A DNA stretch of 64,000 bases, from NCBI RefSeq assembly GCF_000346465.2, contig NC_034014.1:2222854-2286853 (forward strand). The letters are read 5' to 3'. Below, piece by piece: positions 47,046 through 59,574 of the stretch. Source of the DNA: Prunus persica. Taxonomy: Eukaryota; Streptophyta; Magnoliopsida; Rosales; Rosaceae. Position numbers and translations under genes: made by a program. The first letter of the stretch is position 1, and each line of letters starts with the position of its first letter. Under the pieces are notes generated by a model that was not told the DNA's origin, ran no database searches, and saw only the letters and a program-made list of their open reading frames with translations.

Positions 47046-47948
47046 TCACTCAGTTTTCCAAGCATAAAGAAAATGGCAAAACCCTGTGGTTGGTGATGAG
47101 CTCCCTTTTGGTGAGTTATATTGGCTGGGGCTGCCACTGCTGTAGTCTCCATCTAGTCTGGATGGCTTGAAGATAAAAAAGCCATGGCTTGTGCCTAAGC
47201 TACTAAACAACCAATCATGCACATCCCAGAAAATTTCAACTGGGACATCATTCAGCATCACAGTTTCATTCCCTCTAAACCTCCAATGCAAATTCATAAT
47301 CTGAATGGCCACCGTCCCGTCTATGCTAATCCACATTTCAGGCTCATCAGGCCCGGATAATGATGTCTCAATGACAATGTCATGTTCTTTTTTCCCTTCC
47401 TCCAACATGGCTTTGGTGCAGAACAATCTTTTCCCACTCACATTTTCCTTCTTGTACATCAACTTAGCATCTTCTGATGATGCTCTTGATCTGGTCCTCT
47501 TATAAGCATCTTCCATTAAATCCCCTAGCAGTAAGACCACCTCTTGTTTGGAGACCAGCGCGACATAATAATCTGAGCATGGCTCCGGGGTGCTGGAGAA
47601 TTTTGCCTGTCGAAAATCCCAGTACACATCTACTCGTCTTCCATCTACCTCGAAGGATTTGAGACCTTTCTTGCCCCAAAATTGACAAGAGTTTAAGTCA
47701 ACCTTGCAAGTGCAGCACTGATTATTTTGACATGGCTTTTCCATTGTGATGCAGAGGGAATGGCTGGTGTGGTTTTTGCACCATGTTGCTGTGACATTGC
47801 AGTACAATTCTGCTAGTTTGACTTGATAGACATAGGTGATGGCGCTTTGTGGAGCTGCTTTATCTGTTTCCTGTTCCTGGCACACTTTCTCGGCAGATGG
47901 TGATTTTGGGATTGAAAAGGGTGCGGCTTCAACAAGTTGATGAGACAT
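47046..47948 (-). CDS. DUF868 family protein
   Basis: Intronless gene for a 300-aa protein of the plant-specific DUF868 family, whose function is unknown. Family features: TYVYQVKLAELYCNVTATWCK near the N-terminus, CTCKVDLNSCQFWGKKGLKSF, VDVYWDFRQAKFSSTPEP, YYVALVSKQEVVLLLGDL, the RSRASSEDAKLMYKKENV stretch, and WISIDGTVAIQIMNLHWRF with IFWDVHDWLF in the C-terminal third. A serine-rich tail ends FCHFLYAWKTE. No signal peptide or membrane segment is obvious. The start at 47948 is the first ATG of a frame with typical family length. Its 3' side touches the duplicated RecX flank, suggesting DUF868 was originally the neighbour of RecX. Confidence 0.9.
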   Translation of the reverse strand: MSHQLVEAAPFSIPKSPSAEKVCQEQETDKAAPQSAITYVYQVKLAELYCNVTATWCKNHTSHSLCITMEKPCQNNQCCTCKVDLNSCQFWGKKGLKSFEVDGRRVDVYWDFRQAKFSSTPEPCSDYYVALVSKQEVVLLLGDLMEDAYKRTRSRASSEDAKLMYKKENVSGKRLFCTKAMLEEGKKEHDIVIETSLSGPDEPEMWISIDGTVAIQIMNLHWRFRGNETVMLNDVPVEIFWDVHDWLFSSLGTSHGFFIFKPSRLDGDYSSGSPSQYNSPKGSSSPTTGFCHFLYAWKTE

Positions 47949-48895
47949 TTGTCACAGTGAAAAGAGAGGCCTCATTATCTACCTTATCCAAATCACGTAA
48001 GCATGCACCATAATCTCTTGGGGATATTAGGCTGCAGGCATGAGATCAACAAAAAGACTTGCATGCTATCTTGGATCCAAAATTCGATGGAACGAACAAA
48101 ATATGTAATACGAAGCTAAGATTTCAAATTCTGGAGATATTACAAACTACAGTGTGGAGCTTTTGGGAGAGCTGATCTTAATAGTTGCTTTGAGGAAGAA
48201 CGTCATTGCTGAAGCTGTCAATGAGGTGTCTGGATTAACAGAATGTCATTCTTTCTATTCTATTTTGCTATATTTAGTGTCTGATCTTAACTTCCAGGCT
48301 GGTTGCATGGCTATATTATTGGCACTAGAAGAATCGCTTTCTTCTTCTTCTTTGCTAATTTTAGCAGCTATTATCCGTAAGCAACATATTCATATTCATC
48401 CACAGTTTGTACCAAAAGAACATTCATCCAAAGAAAGAGAAATGGTCTACTTAAAAAGGTTCACCTCAGGGCTTTTTCTGACATGTACACAAAAGAAAAC
48501 ACTAATTCTCCATCATCATTTTAAATCCAACATCACAAAGGTACCCAAATTTTCTTTTCCCTCTTTTATACAATCTTATACATGTAGATATGCAATGTTA
48601 TACATGCAATGCATAAGAGATATGATATTTGTAATAGCTAAAATTAGCTTCCAATATAAGGAAAAACTCGAGCGCTATATATAACTTTGTGTTTTTGATT
48701 TACAAAAAGAGTGATCCCAAAAATACATAGGTAATTAATTTAAAATCGAATTACAGAGCTCATTGTCTGGTATAAGAGAATAGAATAGGTTTACGGATAT
48801 CACCTCCAGTAAAATCCTCTGAGTCCAGATACAATTGTATGCAAACTGGAACTCCAACATAAATAGCAACTATACAAAAGATACATTGAAACTGC
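47949..48895. other. Intergenic, DUF868 promoter side and kinesin 3' flank
   Basis: Upstream DNA of DUF868 and the 3' UTR region of the kinesin gene. An ORF on the plus strand (48154-48684) shows no family features and lacks coding character, so it is not called. Confidence 0.5.
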
Positions 48896-51800
48896 TCAAG
48901 GTAGTAATAAAAATTTCCCACGAGGTGTAGACCGGCTTCTTCTGAATTCAGGCATGGACATGTTACTGCCTTCTTTTTGATACCGTGTTCCACCATTTGG
49001 AAGCTTGTTTTCAGTTTTCCCAGCCAATAAGGGTTCTGCTGCTTGCACTATGCCTCTGCATGTAAAAGGAATGAGCATTAAAAGAAAAAAATATGAAAAG
49101 AAAGGCCATTCCTTGTACACTTAAAACAATGGTTTAAAAAAGTGTGTGATCAAAGTATCCAATACTTGGACACTCAAGGGGAAAGTTGATAATTGTACCG
49201 TGGTTCCAGGTTTATATAGTTCCTTGGCAAGTTGTGACGAAGCTTTTTCTCCATCAAAGAATTATGCATGGGTGAACCAATGGGGATATGCTCATTTTCT
49301 GGCTCAGAGAAGTCACTCTTTCGAGCTTCTTCCACCTTTTCACCAGCATCCAAGTCAGAAAACATTGTTGTCACTGCATCAGACTTTTGAATTCTAGCTG
49401 GTATTCGGTTCTGCTTGGCCTTAGCCTTGCTCTCGTTCTTGATTTTTCTAATACCGCCTTGTCTTACATTAAGAGCTTGCTTAAACTGCTCATCTTCTTG
49501 TTCTGGACAAACTTTCTTGAAGTTGGCCTTCTGGAAGCTGTTTAATGCATCAGATATATCCCCATGATTTGGTGGTTCTTGTGAAAACCTCAAGTTGTTG
49601 TCAGTTGATGGGATCACTGGCATAGTCGCAAGTGATTTATTGACGGGTACTCTAGCTGGAAATGGTAGTTTCGCAATTGGTTGGTTTTCTGCTGTCTCAG
49701 CCTTGACTCTGCTTTTAATGAAGGCCCCTCTATCAGTAGATATTGATCTCCTAACTGGAGGGGATGGAGATCTGGGCTTTCCAGAGATCACCAATCTTTC
49801 TTCACCTAGTAACGGCATCTTCGGTGTAATATCTTTCTCAGCGAATGCTGAGGGAAACCTCGACCTCCTCTGCTTGCCCGAAGAACAACTTCTTGCCTAC
49901 CAAATTTGGGCATAAAAGAGATGAATTTTTATCATCTGCTATCTTCCTATTGACATGTTACATTTACATCTGTTTGCATTAGCTAACCTCCCAAGTCTAA
50001 TGGTACCATTACTTCTCAAGAAAAATATAGTTTCAAGTTTCAACTAAATTTCATTTCATGATGTAATGCACACGTGCATTTCTCTTTTTTCTCAATCAAT
50101 TAGCTTTTATATGAACTAAGGATTTTATACTTTAATATGCCATCAAATACAGATTAGAGTGAAAAGATATTGTTTTAAGAATTACCTCAGAAATCTTAGT
50201 ATCGTCCAAGGGTCGCTGACAGGTTTCGGGCCTTGAAATGTTGTTAATACCATTTCTTGGAAGACGAAAAGGTGAAACGGCTCTTGGCTTTTGGGAGTCA
50301 ATGGTGTTTCGTGAACCTCCTTTGACTTGCTCTAACTCAGCTTCTTTTCTCTCCAATGCCAGTTTAAGATTTGATATCTACACAGATGCAAATTTGGTTT
50401 TAAGCACTATAATAAATTGTAGTTGAAACTTGAAGGTAGAACAGCAGAAAAGAGAGATAAACCTCTTCTTTAAGTTCCCGGATTTCACCCGTTTCTTTAT
50501 TCGATCTAGCTGCCCCAAGTTCTATGGACGCAACCCTCTCAGCAAACTTGAGTGTACTGATTGTCTCCCCAAGAGCATTGAGTTCAGGATTTATATGTAC
50601 AAACATCATTGTTTTGGCAGCTCCACCTACGCATACACAAAACTTATATCCAATAAATATATTATATACATAAACTTCGAAATATTAAGAATATGTTTAA
50701 CTTTACCTAAAGAATCTTGCAAGACTTGAGTAAGTTTGCTATTTCTGTAGGGAACATGTGTGCTCTTTTGTGCAAGAGCAGAGATGACATCTCCAAGTGC
50801 AGAAAGTGATCTATTTATATGCTGGGCTTCTTTTAGTCTCTCGCCAACGGCCTCAGACTTATCAACCCTCTCACTCCCAGCCAAATCCACAAGATGGAGG
50901 CAGCCCCTAAGAATAGATCCTGTAGCCAACTCCTTTCCATATATATGAACTGTTAAAACACTGCAGAAGATGATATAGCCAATCCAAAAATATTCACTAA
51001 TTAGAATGTATTATAATAGAAAAATGCCACTTACACCCCCCTTTCAGAAAAATGAAGCTTAAACCTCAAGAAAAGATTTATAAAAAAACTTCTACCTATG
51101 AGACCGGCTGCTCCTCTCATTTAGAGCTGTGGCACCAACAGCGCGATTCTTTTGCCCGATTTTCATCAACTCAAGAACATCTTGAGTACAGGTCACTGGA
51201 ACCAAACTTGCATCAGGTACATTTAGGCCGTTCAATTGAGACTTGTTTCTTATATCTAACGTACAAGTAGTTAAGGAAACAAAGTAGCAGAACAGTATAT
51301 AGCTTAAGGATTTGTAACACCTGAGTTCAGACTCAAATTGGAGAAACAATATAGGAATAGTAAGGATATCTTCTGTTAGAGCCATCACTGACTAAAAGGT
51401 CTCTCACTTGTTCGTTGTATATTTCTATCATCTGTACTGCAACTTCATATCTTACTATGTCAACCCTGGCCTTCGAAATTTGAAATAAGTCCCGCAGGGC
51501 TCTATAGTTCACACCCCATGACTCTTCAGTTGTCAAATCAGGGCCACTCTGTATAAGGGAAACATTTAATTTAGATTTTGTGCAAGAAAGAACGCTCACA
51601 TCTATTTTCACAACTCAAATAGGCTGGCATTACCATTGTGTATGTTTTCCCCGAACCAGTCTGCCCGTATGCGAATATGCATGCATTATAACCGTCTAAA
51701 ACAGACCTGACCAGTGGCTGAGTGTCAGCATATATATGCTCTGCACAGAACATCGAAGAGATATCATGAATAATTTCTTAGGCAAGCAACATTCAGATAT

Positions 51801-54800
51801 ACAAACTATAAAAAGAATGTTACATTTCCATTCATGGCTGATCTTACAAACTACATATTTGTGTCTTTCCAAGACAATAGTAGTAGTGTAGTAGCATATC
51901 TTCATTTTATTTCAAATAACATTTACTCGAAGTTTCAAAATCATTGTAAGACAGATGTTTGAACTTCGATTACTCGAATTTGAGCTATGTCAAATTTTAA
52001 GAAATGAGAAACTCCAATTGAAAAGCCCTACTCTGGGTTACAATAGGATACCTTGTGTGACATTTGTTCTGAACACCTTGTTAAATGTAAATACCCTTCT
52101 TGCATCTTTGCCCTGTTTAACGGGGTTGACAATCATAATAGTTCCATTTTCTCCAATATAATCCACAGTGGACTGGCTATTTGATTGCCATGGTAAGAAG
52201 GGCCTGACTCTGCAATATACTCTAATTGATCCTGCAAGAAAGCAAATTCTTTAAGTAAGCTCCATATCCTAGAACACTAGACAAGTCATTTGGGACAAGG
52301 TGGACACCTTTGAGATCTTGGACTTGATTGTAGAGAGCTCGGTTCTCTTCTATAACTTTTTGGTAGGAAGAGGATGCCACTTCAAGGCCTTTAATATGAT
52401 GCTCTGAGACCGAAAAGAAAGTAAAGTGTAAGAATCCTTCCAAGTACTGCTCAAGGCAGATAAAATCTTCAGAATATTACCAAGCCTTCTAAGCTCCCCC
52501 TCCCAGTTTGAATGAACTTGTTTGACTTCAAATCTCGTCTCTTGGAAAGATGACTTTAGCTCCTACAGATATCGAAAACGGACAAAAAAAAGTACAGGAT
52601 AGTAAGATATCCATGGTATGAAAATAGGAAATTAATTTCTTGCATTCTGCCATAAAAGAGTGAGGGGGAAGAAAACCTATGTGTAGGAAATGGAACATTG
52701 CGTACTGACCTCCAGCTGTTTCTGTTGAATGTCAATTAGTTCTTCATGAACAGATGAGTGACTCGTATTATGCTGAACAGCCTCACCTCTCCCACCACAA
52801 ATACAGAATTTGGATAGGTCATTTGACACCAAACCACTTCTTTGGCCAAGATATTGTGAAATAGCTTCTACAAATTCAGATTTTGATAGAACACCAACAT
52901 CTCCTCTCAGTAGTTTCTTTAGAAAAAGGCCAAGCTGCAGAAAGTTGTAAAAAAGAGATCTTAGATTATTTCCAGGCGGTAACGATAATCCTGCTTAAGC
53001 CAAAAAATTGATCCCATGGATTTACTTCAACACAATAACAAGAAACACTGCGAGTGAAGATTTTTTGCATACCTGAGTGCCTTGAGAAACAAGCAGTGCT
53101 GAGAAATCCTTGACTACCTTACTGAGCAAAGTATCTATTATCTATACATTTTTGCCACTAAACTAAATCAGAATCCATAAGACAATAGAACCTTTCATTC
53201 AGCAAGTATAAAAGAAATATACAGTTTTCCTGTGTTCTATAATTTATGAGCATAGAATCATACTAAAAGTAAGAATCTTACCTACCATTGCATTAAAGGG
53301 CAACTCTTCAATCCCATTAGTCTCTCGAAGGTAAGCTTGTATAAGTCCAAGTCCAAAACGATCGAAAAGGAAAGCCAGAGCGTTGGCAGCTCTGGATTCT
53401 TCAGTTGAGACCTCACTAGAAAGATGAAGAAATTCCATAAGTTGCTCAAACTGAGATGACTCGGATTCATCTATGGACTCATCAGCGCTTTCACTACCTA
53501 AGGAGGATAGTGACCCTTTTGGGAAGGATGTGATCCTCACAGTCCCTCCATACCTCCAAACTCCAATTCCACCTGCTTGCTTCCATTCATAATATCCTTT
53601 GAGACATAGAATGCAGTCTACAACTTTACTCGATGAGCCTCCCTGCAAATCAAAATCTCTCAAAATCCAGAAAGGGACAATAGCAGCAAACATATAAAAG
53701 GTACTACAAATGCAGGACAGATGGAACCACACAAAAACCTTAACAAGCATCTTTTATAAAAGTAGGTTTATTTTCATGCTGAATTCAAATGCAGTAACAA
53801 CTGACATGCATGTTTTATTGCAAATGTGTGCAAACTTTGACAGATAATCCAACCCTCTTTCAAATTTTCAAAAAAAATAAATTCAAACCTTTTCCAGATC
53901 AGAAGCTTCAAATGTCAAGAGCTTCATGTCATTAACGGCCTCCAGGAAATTCCTCATGTTCTCAAAATACTGAATTGCAGACTGTGCTGCCCCCTCTGTC
54001 GACTGAACCGCCATAATGGGATTTTCCACCACCTATTTAGATTTAAACCCAGAAATTTTGTAGCACATTCCTTGTTATCAAAACAACTGGGAATTTCCAT
54101 AAATAAATTAAAAAAAATATGAAAAAACAACTGGGAATTCATATGTATATAAGATAAAGACTCTAATAATATGAATATATTATAACCTTGAGAACAGCTC
54201 CAGGATTGACTTTGTTGAGGACATTGCAGAGAATAAGACCGTTGCGGAGTGCAAGGCGGAACTCTTCTTCAGAAGGCTCTTTGGACAGTGTTTCTGATGC
54301 CCCATAGTCCATCTTCCGCAGCCATTCTGCTGCTTGGTATCTCCTTGAAGCTTAAATAACACAATCACCATTATCAATACACACACTCACACCAAATTGA
54401 AGAACCAAACTTTATTTATTGAAATTTGGGTTTAAACTTCATATGAGGATGGCAATCTCATTTTCCAAAAACTAATATGCCCATTTTTTTTCTTGCCATT
54501 TTTAGCTAGAGCATTTCATCACTAACTTTTATGCAAGGAGATGTCATTGTGACGGCATTCCAAGTCAATCACGCACTGTCATGTAGAGGAGTTAAAACTC
54601 ACAACCTTGTGTGATTGGCTTAGAATACTGCATCTAAGTTTATAACTCTACATCAAGTGGTGGACTTAAATAAATTCATCAGGAGTCATCTCAGTCATTT
54701 CATGAAATTCAAACTCCAAAGTTTAAACAAGTTGGCACTATAGCTATCAGTGCACCAGTGTTTGCAGTGCTTAATTACACTACCAAAAACAGTGATGATG

Positions 54801-55663
54801 GCACCTTAACCGTCACAATCAAGGATCAAAGAGTAATTATGAAAACTTAATCTAATCCAAAACCCTTCTTTCGGCGAATTAATATGATGAATATTGTAGT
54901 GTAGAAACACAAATATTAGATTTTAGATGGGTTATTTTGGACCCACCCTTTATTGGTAGGTCCAAATCATCATAACTGATCGATTACCACACCCCATTAG
55001 CATACTGCGCAACATTATGACGTGCTACATAACTTTTCATTTAATAATATTTTTTTTTCCCAACTAAAATCATTATCTATAAAATACTTTATATTTGTTC
55101 GAAGAGTTCTACAAATCTTTTATTTAAAAAGTAAATTATTGTTTTATATGAATATGTGTATTATGTTATCACATGTAGGGCTCACACCATATTCACCGTT
55201 GGATCTTCATCTAACATTATTTTATTATCTAAGCTCTCCCCCATGAGCCAAAGTATCCAAAGATTCCAAATCACTTTCCCCAAAACATGTATGAATTAAG
55301 ACAAATTTTCTTTTTATTCAAAGACAAAATGTTTTGTCAGAGAATTAAGGCAAATTTAAAACCAGAAAATGCCATCTCCTGGAAATAAATATTCAGAACT
55401 AAAATCTTGGAAGAAGAGTCTACTGGTTTATATATATTGGGTTAGCATGAAAATTTAAAATAAAAAAAACTAATGCGGACACTTCCCATAGTAGTTGTAC
55501 CTGCTTCTTCAGCTTTTCTTTGAGCCAACTCATAGTCATTGATGAACTCCTCAGCGTTTGCAAATGGAGCTTCATTGTTAGAGACCAAAGCCTTGAGCCC
55601 TCTCATGTTCTTGCAAGGTGATGAGCTGAAGATTGAATTATTTGGGTGGCTTTCTTGTGGCAT
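48896..55663 (-). CDS. KIN14F: Kinesin-14 with calponin-homology domain, KP1/KIN14F type
   Basis: Microtubule motor of the minus-end-directed kinesin-14 family. Seventeen exons (55501-55663, 54187-54350, 53889-54032, 53286-53642, 53073-53141, 52710-52934, 52481-52562, 52308-52403, 52052-52231, 51634-51740, 51370-51548, 51096-51260, 50707-50960, 50463-50626, 50186-50377, 49199-49896, 48896-49055) sum to 1132 aa. An N-terminal calponin-homology domain ([46 protein letters not shown]) is followed by coiled coil and the kinesin-14 neck ([19 protein letters not shown]). The motor has P-loop GQTGSGKT, switch I NERSSRSH and switch [10 protein letters not shown]. The tail is basic and Ser/Pro-rich. 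Intron 11 looks U12-type AT-AC. A 5'-UTR intron (about 55688-55915) is likely. The order CH, neck, motor, long tail matches Arabidopsis KP1. Confidence 0.93.
51261..51369 (-). other. U12-type AT-AC intron in the kinesin gene
   Basis: The exon 11/12 junction (SNRR|LDIRN) keeps frame only if the intron starts ATATCCTT and ends TGTAC. ATATCCTT is the minor-spliceosome 5' site consensus. A perfect branch-point consensus TTCCTTAAC lies at 51270-51278 on the minus strand, about 10 nt from the 3' AC. The intron is 109 nt. No GT-AG alternative preserves the frame and the family sequence here. Confidence 0.9.
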
Positions 55664-56130
55664 TTTGAGGCCCTCCAAGAACCAATGCTACTTATTATTC
55701 TTTATTCTGCTGTGTTGATTCTCTTAAACAAATACAACTGCAGATTAATAAATAAATAAAACAAATTATTTTACACAGAATCATATCAGCTTAAGTTGGT
55801 ATGTAAGAGAACTTCAAATGTTGCAAAAACAGAGTTTGATGGAAGAAGTGAAACAATGCAAACAAACATTTGATCATGATGTGAGTGATTGCAGTGTGTT
55901 TGTGAGGCTCTTACCTTTAAAGGGTCTTGAGAACTCTGAAAACTGAACCGGCCCAAGAGATCAAAAATGGTGGTTTTGTAGTGAACTTTAAGATCTGATC
56001 TGAGAGCAAGAAATTAATGGAAGGTGGAAGCTCAAGTTTCTCGTGTGTGCTTGTCAAGTGAGCATTCAAACTTCAGTAGAAAGCTCATTGAATGCTCTCT
56101 CTCTCCTATGTGAGAGGAAGAGAAAGTGAG
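55664..56130 (-). other. Kinesin 5' leader with probable UTR intron and promoter
   Basis: Minus-strand acceptor (TAG before CATTGG) at about 55688 and donor (AAAG|GTAAG) at about 55915 define a likely leader intron. CT-rich leader sequence lies above it, near 56100. Confidence 0.5.
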
Positions 56131-58975
56131 AGAGGCCAGTTGAAGTGAAATATTAAAAGACACTGAAATTGAAACGTTGTTGTCTCATGGGATTGAGGGG
56201 GCTTAGCTTAGCTTAGCCTAGCCTAACCCCCCTGGAAAAAAAAAAAAAAAAAACCAAAGGAAAACAAAGTCAAAGTTGATTGAGTTTGACTTGGATCTTG
56301 TCCCTCCACGTAGCAGGGGTGAACCCAAAGGAGGGGCTATGGGGTAGTCTCCTGCTGGGCCCTTTGATCTTTGGACTGAACGGCCTGAAATGATGGGCAC
56401 TTAGACTATATGCTTTTACGAAAGCATTGTTCCTTGTCGACCTTGGACTATAATAATGTAATGTGGCATGGCTAGGCCTCTCCATATGCTTCATGTTCAT
56501 AGTGTTGGCCAAATACATGGCCGTCTTTTGTTTTGGACATGATAAGGTCGCTATCTAGTGTAGTGATGCCAATTATCTTGATCATTCAGTTTGTTGGTTG
56601 ATTAATCTTGATCTTGCCCTAATCTAGTTGGCTAATCGATTTTAGCGCCACTCTCATGACTTTTTTTTGTTGGTCTGAAAGCAAAATAGAATAGCGCAAT
56701 TACATAAAGTAAGCTCAATAAGATGTTATTAGAGAGATTTAGGCATGTCTTGTTTTGGTTAAAATCAGATCATTATTAATCAATTTCTACTTAAAAATAC
56801 GATCTATATTAAAAATTTAACAACACAACATACTTTGTTACGTTATTTTATTTTATATAGTGAGTAACTTGTTCTCTAATTAATCCGCGATAATTGTTCT
56901 AAAGGTTTTAGCTAAAGGACCTGACAAAGATGGCCATACTTTCTCTCACCAATATCCAAAGTGTTTGGTGAGGAAAATGGTGGTTGATGAGAAATTAATC
57001 TTACTAGATTCCTCTGACAAATTAAAATAATAATGCAGCATATAATCATGTCATATTTTTAATTGATATTTATTTAGTAAGATTTAATCAATTTTAATTT
57101 GAGTAATAATATCAGTAACACAATGTTTGTTTCCTTCACACTGAAGATGAATCTTGATTAAATGACCCATTTGTCCTGATGACTGTGGTTGGTTGGTGTC
57201 AATCAGGAAAAGTAAAAGTATGCTGCTTTCAATGAATTTCTTTGAGCTGGTGGTGGCTGGGTCACATTCTTCATGGAATAAAGGCAAAATGAATGAAAGT
57301 ATACGTTAGGTTTTTTTGAAATGAACGAGAGGGAGGCAAAGTCCAATTAGGTCCACTTTCGAACGTTGGATCCCCCACTTTCAAATGATTGCAGAGGCAA
57401 AGCTTTTCAAGTCTTTTTTACATTTTGTACCCCATTTCATGGACCACTTCAGTGGAAGGTTTCCCTCTTTATCAAATTATGGGATTAGATAATTACATTA
57501 CTTTACTAATTACTTTTGTTTTTGGATTACTTAAAGTTATATTATGTGGTGGGGAGAAGGCTTCTCTTGTAAGCATGTACCCTCTGGTCAAATTTGTTAC
57601 AGTTAAAGGACAAACAGATGAATTTATCCTTACTAAATCAACTCTGCGATAAAACGGTACCCAGTAAATCTTGTAATGTTGAGATCTTAAACTAAGAGTA
57701 TAACTTATTATAGCTCTTCTGTCAACAGCACTCATCACGTAATTTGTGTGAATGAAAAGGTTACAACAACCCGATGTATATGTAAGTTTTTTTTCCTTCC
57801 TATTTACGATATGATAGTATTAGTAGCTCTTTCTTCTTAAAGGTAGCTAGCTCATCCATCGAGATAATCCTTAGCTTAACTCATGGATTTCAACTTCCCC
57901 TTGCAAATATAAGGGCATGGTGCCCAAGAGTTGTTATACTAATCCAAAATGTTATACTTTTTAAGATGAAGATATTGAGATGGTAATGCATCACCCTAAT
58001 TTTGAGTTCTATATGGACTAAGTTATTAACACCAGAACTATATAAACCTTGACTTTTTAGCCTATGGATATTATAGAAACACATGCTTTGATCTTCCTGT
58101 TCTTTTGACGAAAAGATTATGTTATCTTGCATGAGAGAAAATGATTAATTGGGTCCCCAAGCCATTATGTCACGCATGCTACTTCTTTTTATGTGAAAAC
58201 AGTATGAACAAGCTATTGAGGAAACAAACACAAAAGAAAACTCCGTTCCTTACAAACTTATAAGCAACCAACTGCACGCCTGCCTGGTGAGAAGACCTTC
58301 TATGTGAAGTCAAAAGTGACTATAATTCCTACAACTTACTAATCACATCCACTGTCGTCCTTTTTCTTTGTGTCCATTCAGGGCTTATTTTTATTTTGGG
58401 TGGGGTTTGGCATGAGGGGGAAAAGGCCTTAAAACTCGAACATGTATATATAGGCAGTGGTTTAAGGTGAAGCAAGTGTTCCTCTCTCCTTTTTTGGGCT
58501 CTAAAATCTGGGCTCAATCATTTTTTCGGCACTGAAAATTCTGCGATCTCTTTAGAAATGTGCCATGCCATGCAATGTGCAACCTACAAAGAGATTCTAG
58601 CCATAGCTTGGGTTTGCATGCAACATTCTAAATTTTTAGATGCTTGTACTCAAATTCAAGTGATAAATTCGATAACAACTCAAATGTTTCGGTTGTGACA
58701 AGTTACAAGTCATAAGGCTAAACTTAAAAGAAGGAAAAAACGAAGATGATTTAACACACCACATGATATTTGACAAAAAAAATAAAGAAAAAAATGAAAA
58801 TGAAAATGAAAATCAAAGCCTTTAGTAATGATATTCAAGCTTTTCTTTAGCATTAGCCTGGTACGTAAAATTTGTTGAAAAACATCATGCGGCAAAGTGA
58901 ATGTTAACCCAACTATTAATCGTAAAGTATGATGCGAATGCCAATTTGCAAAAATTACATAAAAAAAAAAAGGTG
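56131..58975. other. Intergenic, nothing recognised
   Basis: AT-rich with short poly(A/T) runs. ORFs at 56218-56518, 57389-57738 and elsewhere overlap on opposite strands and show no family motifs. Confidence 0.5.
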
Positions 58976-59035
58976 AGGAAATACAAATCAAGGCCTACTA
59001 AATCGAGGAAATACAAATCAAGGCCTACTAAATCA
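58976..59035. repeat. 30-bp direct tandem duplication
   Basis: Two adjacent identical copies of GAGGAAATACAAATCAAGGC plus CTACTAAATC. Confidence 0.9.
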
Positions 59036-59226
59036 ACACAAACAAAGAAGGGGCAACATAAATTCTAAGATCAACCTCTAAAGTGTTAGTGCATGCAAAG
59101 TAACCCAGAAGCCTAACAAAAACAATGAAAAAACCAAACCTAAAAAAACTAGCATTAAATATTTACATGACTCGGATTTGGGAATCATTATTGTCATGGT
59201 CAGAAGTCAGTAGATTTCTGCTCGAC

Positions 59227-59574
59227 CTACTCCTCCTCCTCCTCCTCAGCCTCCTCCTCAGCCTCATCGTCGGCCTCTGATCTGTTATCAACATCAGACG
59301 CATCATCACCACTACCACCCTGATCAAAACTCATCCTTGGTTTCAATAGACTTCTGCTGGCTGGAGGTGACTTGGAATCCAAGAAGCGTTTTTCAGTCCC
59401 ATTATTTCTACATGATAAATATCCTTTATGCTCATTTGGATCGCAGAAATCCAAAGATAGCTTCTGGTTCGAGTGATAATGCCTTATCCTGTCAAACGGA
59501 CCCAACCCAAATAACACCCGGATCAAAATCACTACCACTACAGGGGTCATGATAAACAGGAGCAACTTGCACAT
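59227..59574 (-). CDS. Small hypothetical membrane protein with acidic tail
   Basis: 115-aa ORF, not recognised. It begins with a strongly hydrophobic segment (MCKLLLFIMTPVVVVILIRV, residues 1-20) that could be a signal anchor. A polar middle with LLKPRMSFDQGGSG follows, and the C-terminus is a run of aspartate and glutamate (ADDEAEEEAEEEEEE). A TATA-like stretch (CTATATATGG on the minus strand near 59803) lies about 230 bp upstream. The hydrophobic start and terminal acidic tract argue for a real small gene, but both could arise from low-complexity DNA. It may also be a fragment of a longer gene. Confidence 0.3.
   Translation of the reverse strand: MCKLLLFIMTPVVVVILIRVLFGLGPFDRIRHYHSNQKLSLDFCDPNEHKGYLSCRNNGTEKRFLDSKSPPASRSLLKPRMSFDQGGSGDDASDVDNRSEADDEAEEEAEEEEEE

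Noticed and set aside
48154..48684. 176-aa plus-strand ORF
   Set aside because: Composition is ordinary AT-rich non-coding DNA, no family motifs, and it lies between the kinesin 3' end and DUF868 upstream DNA.
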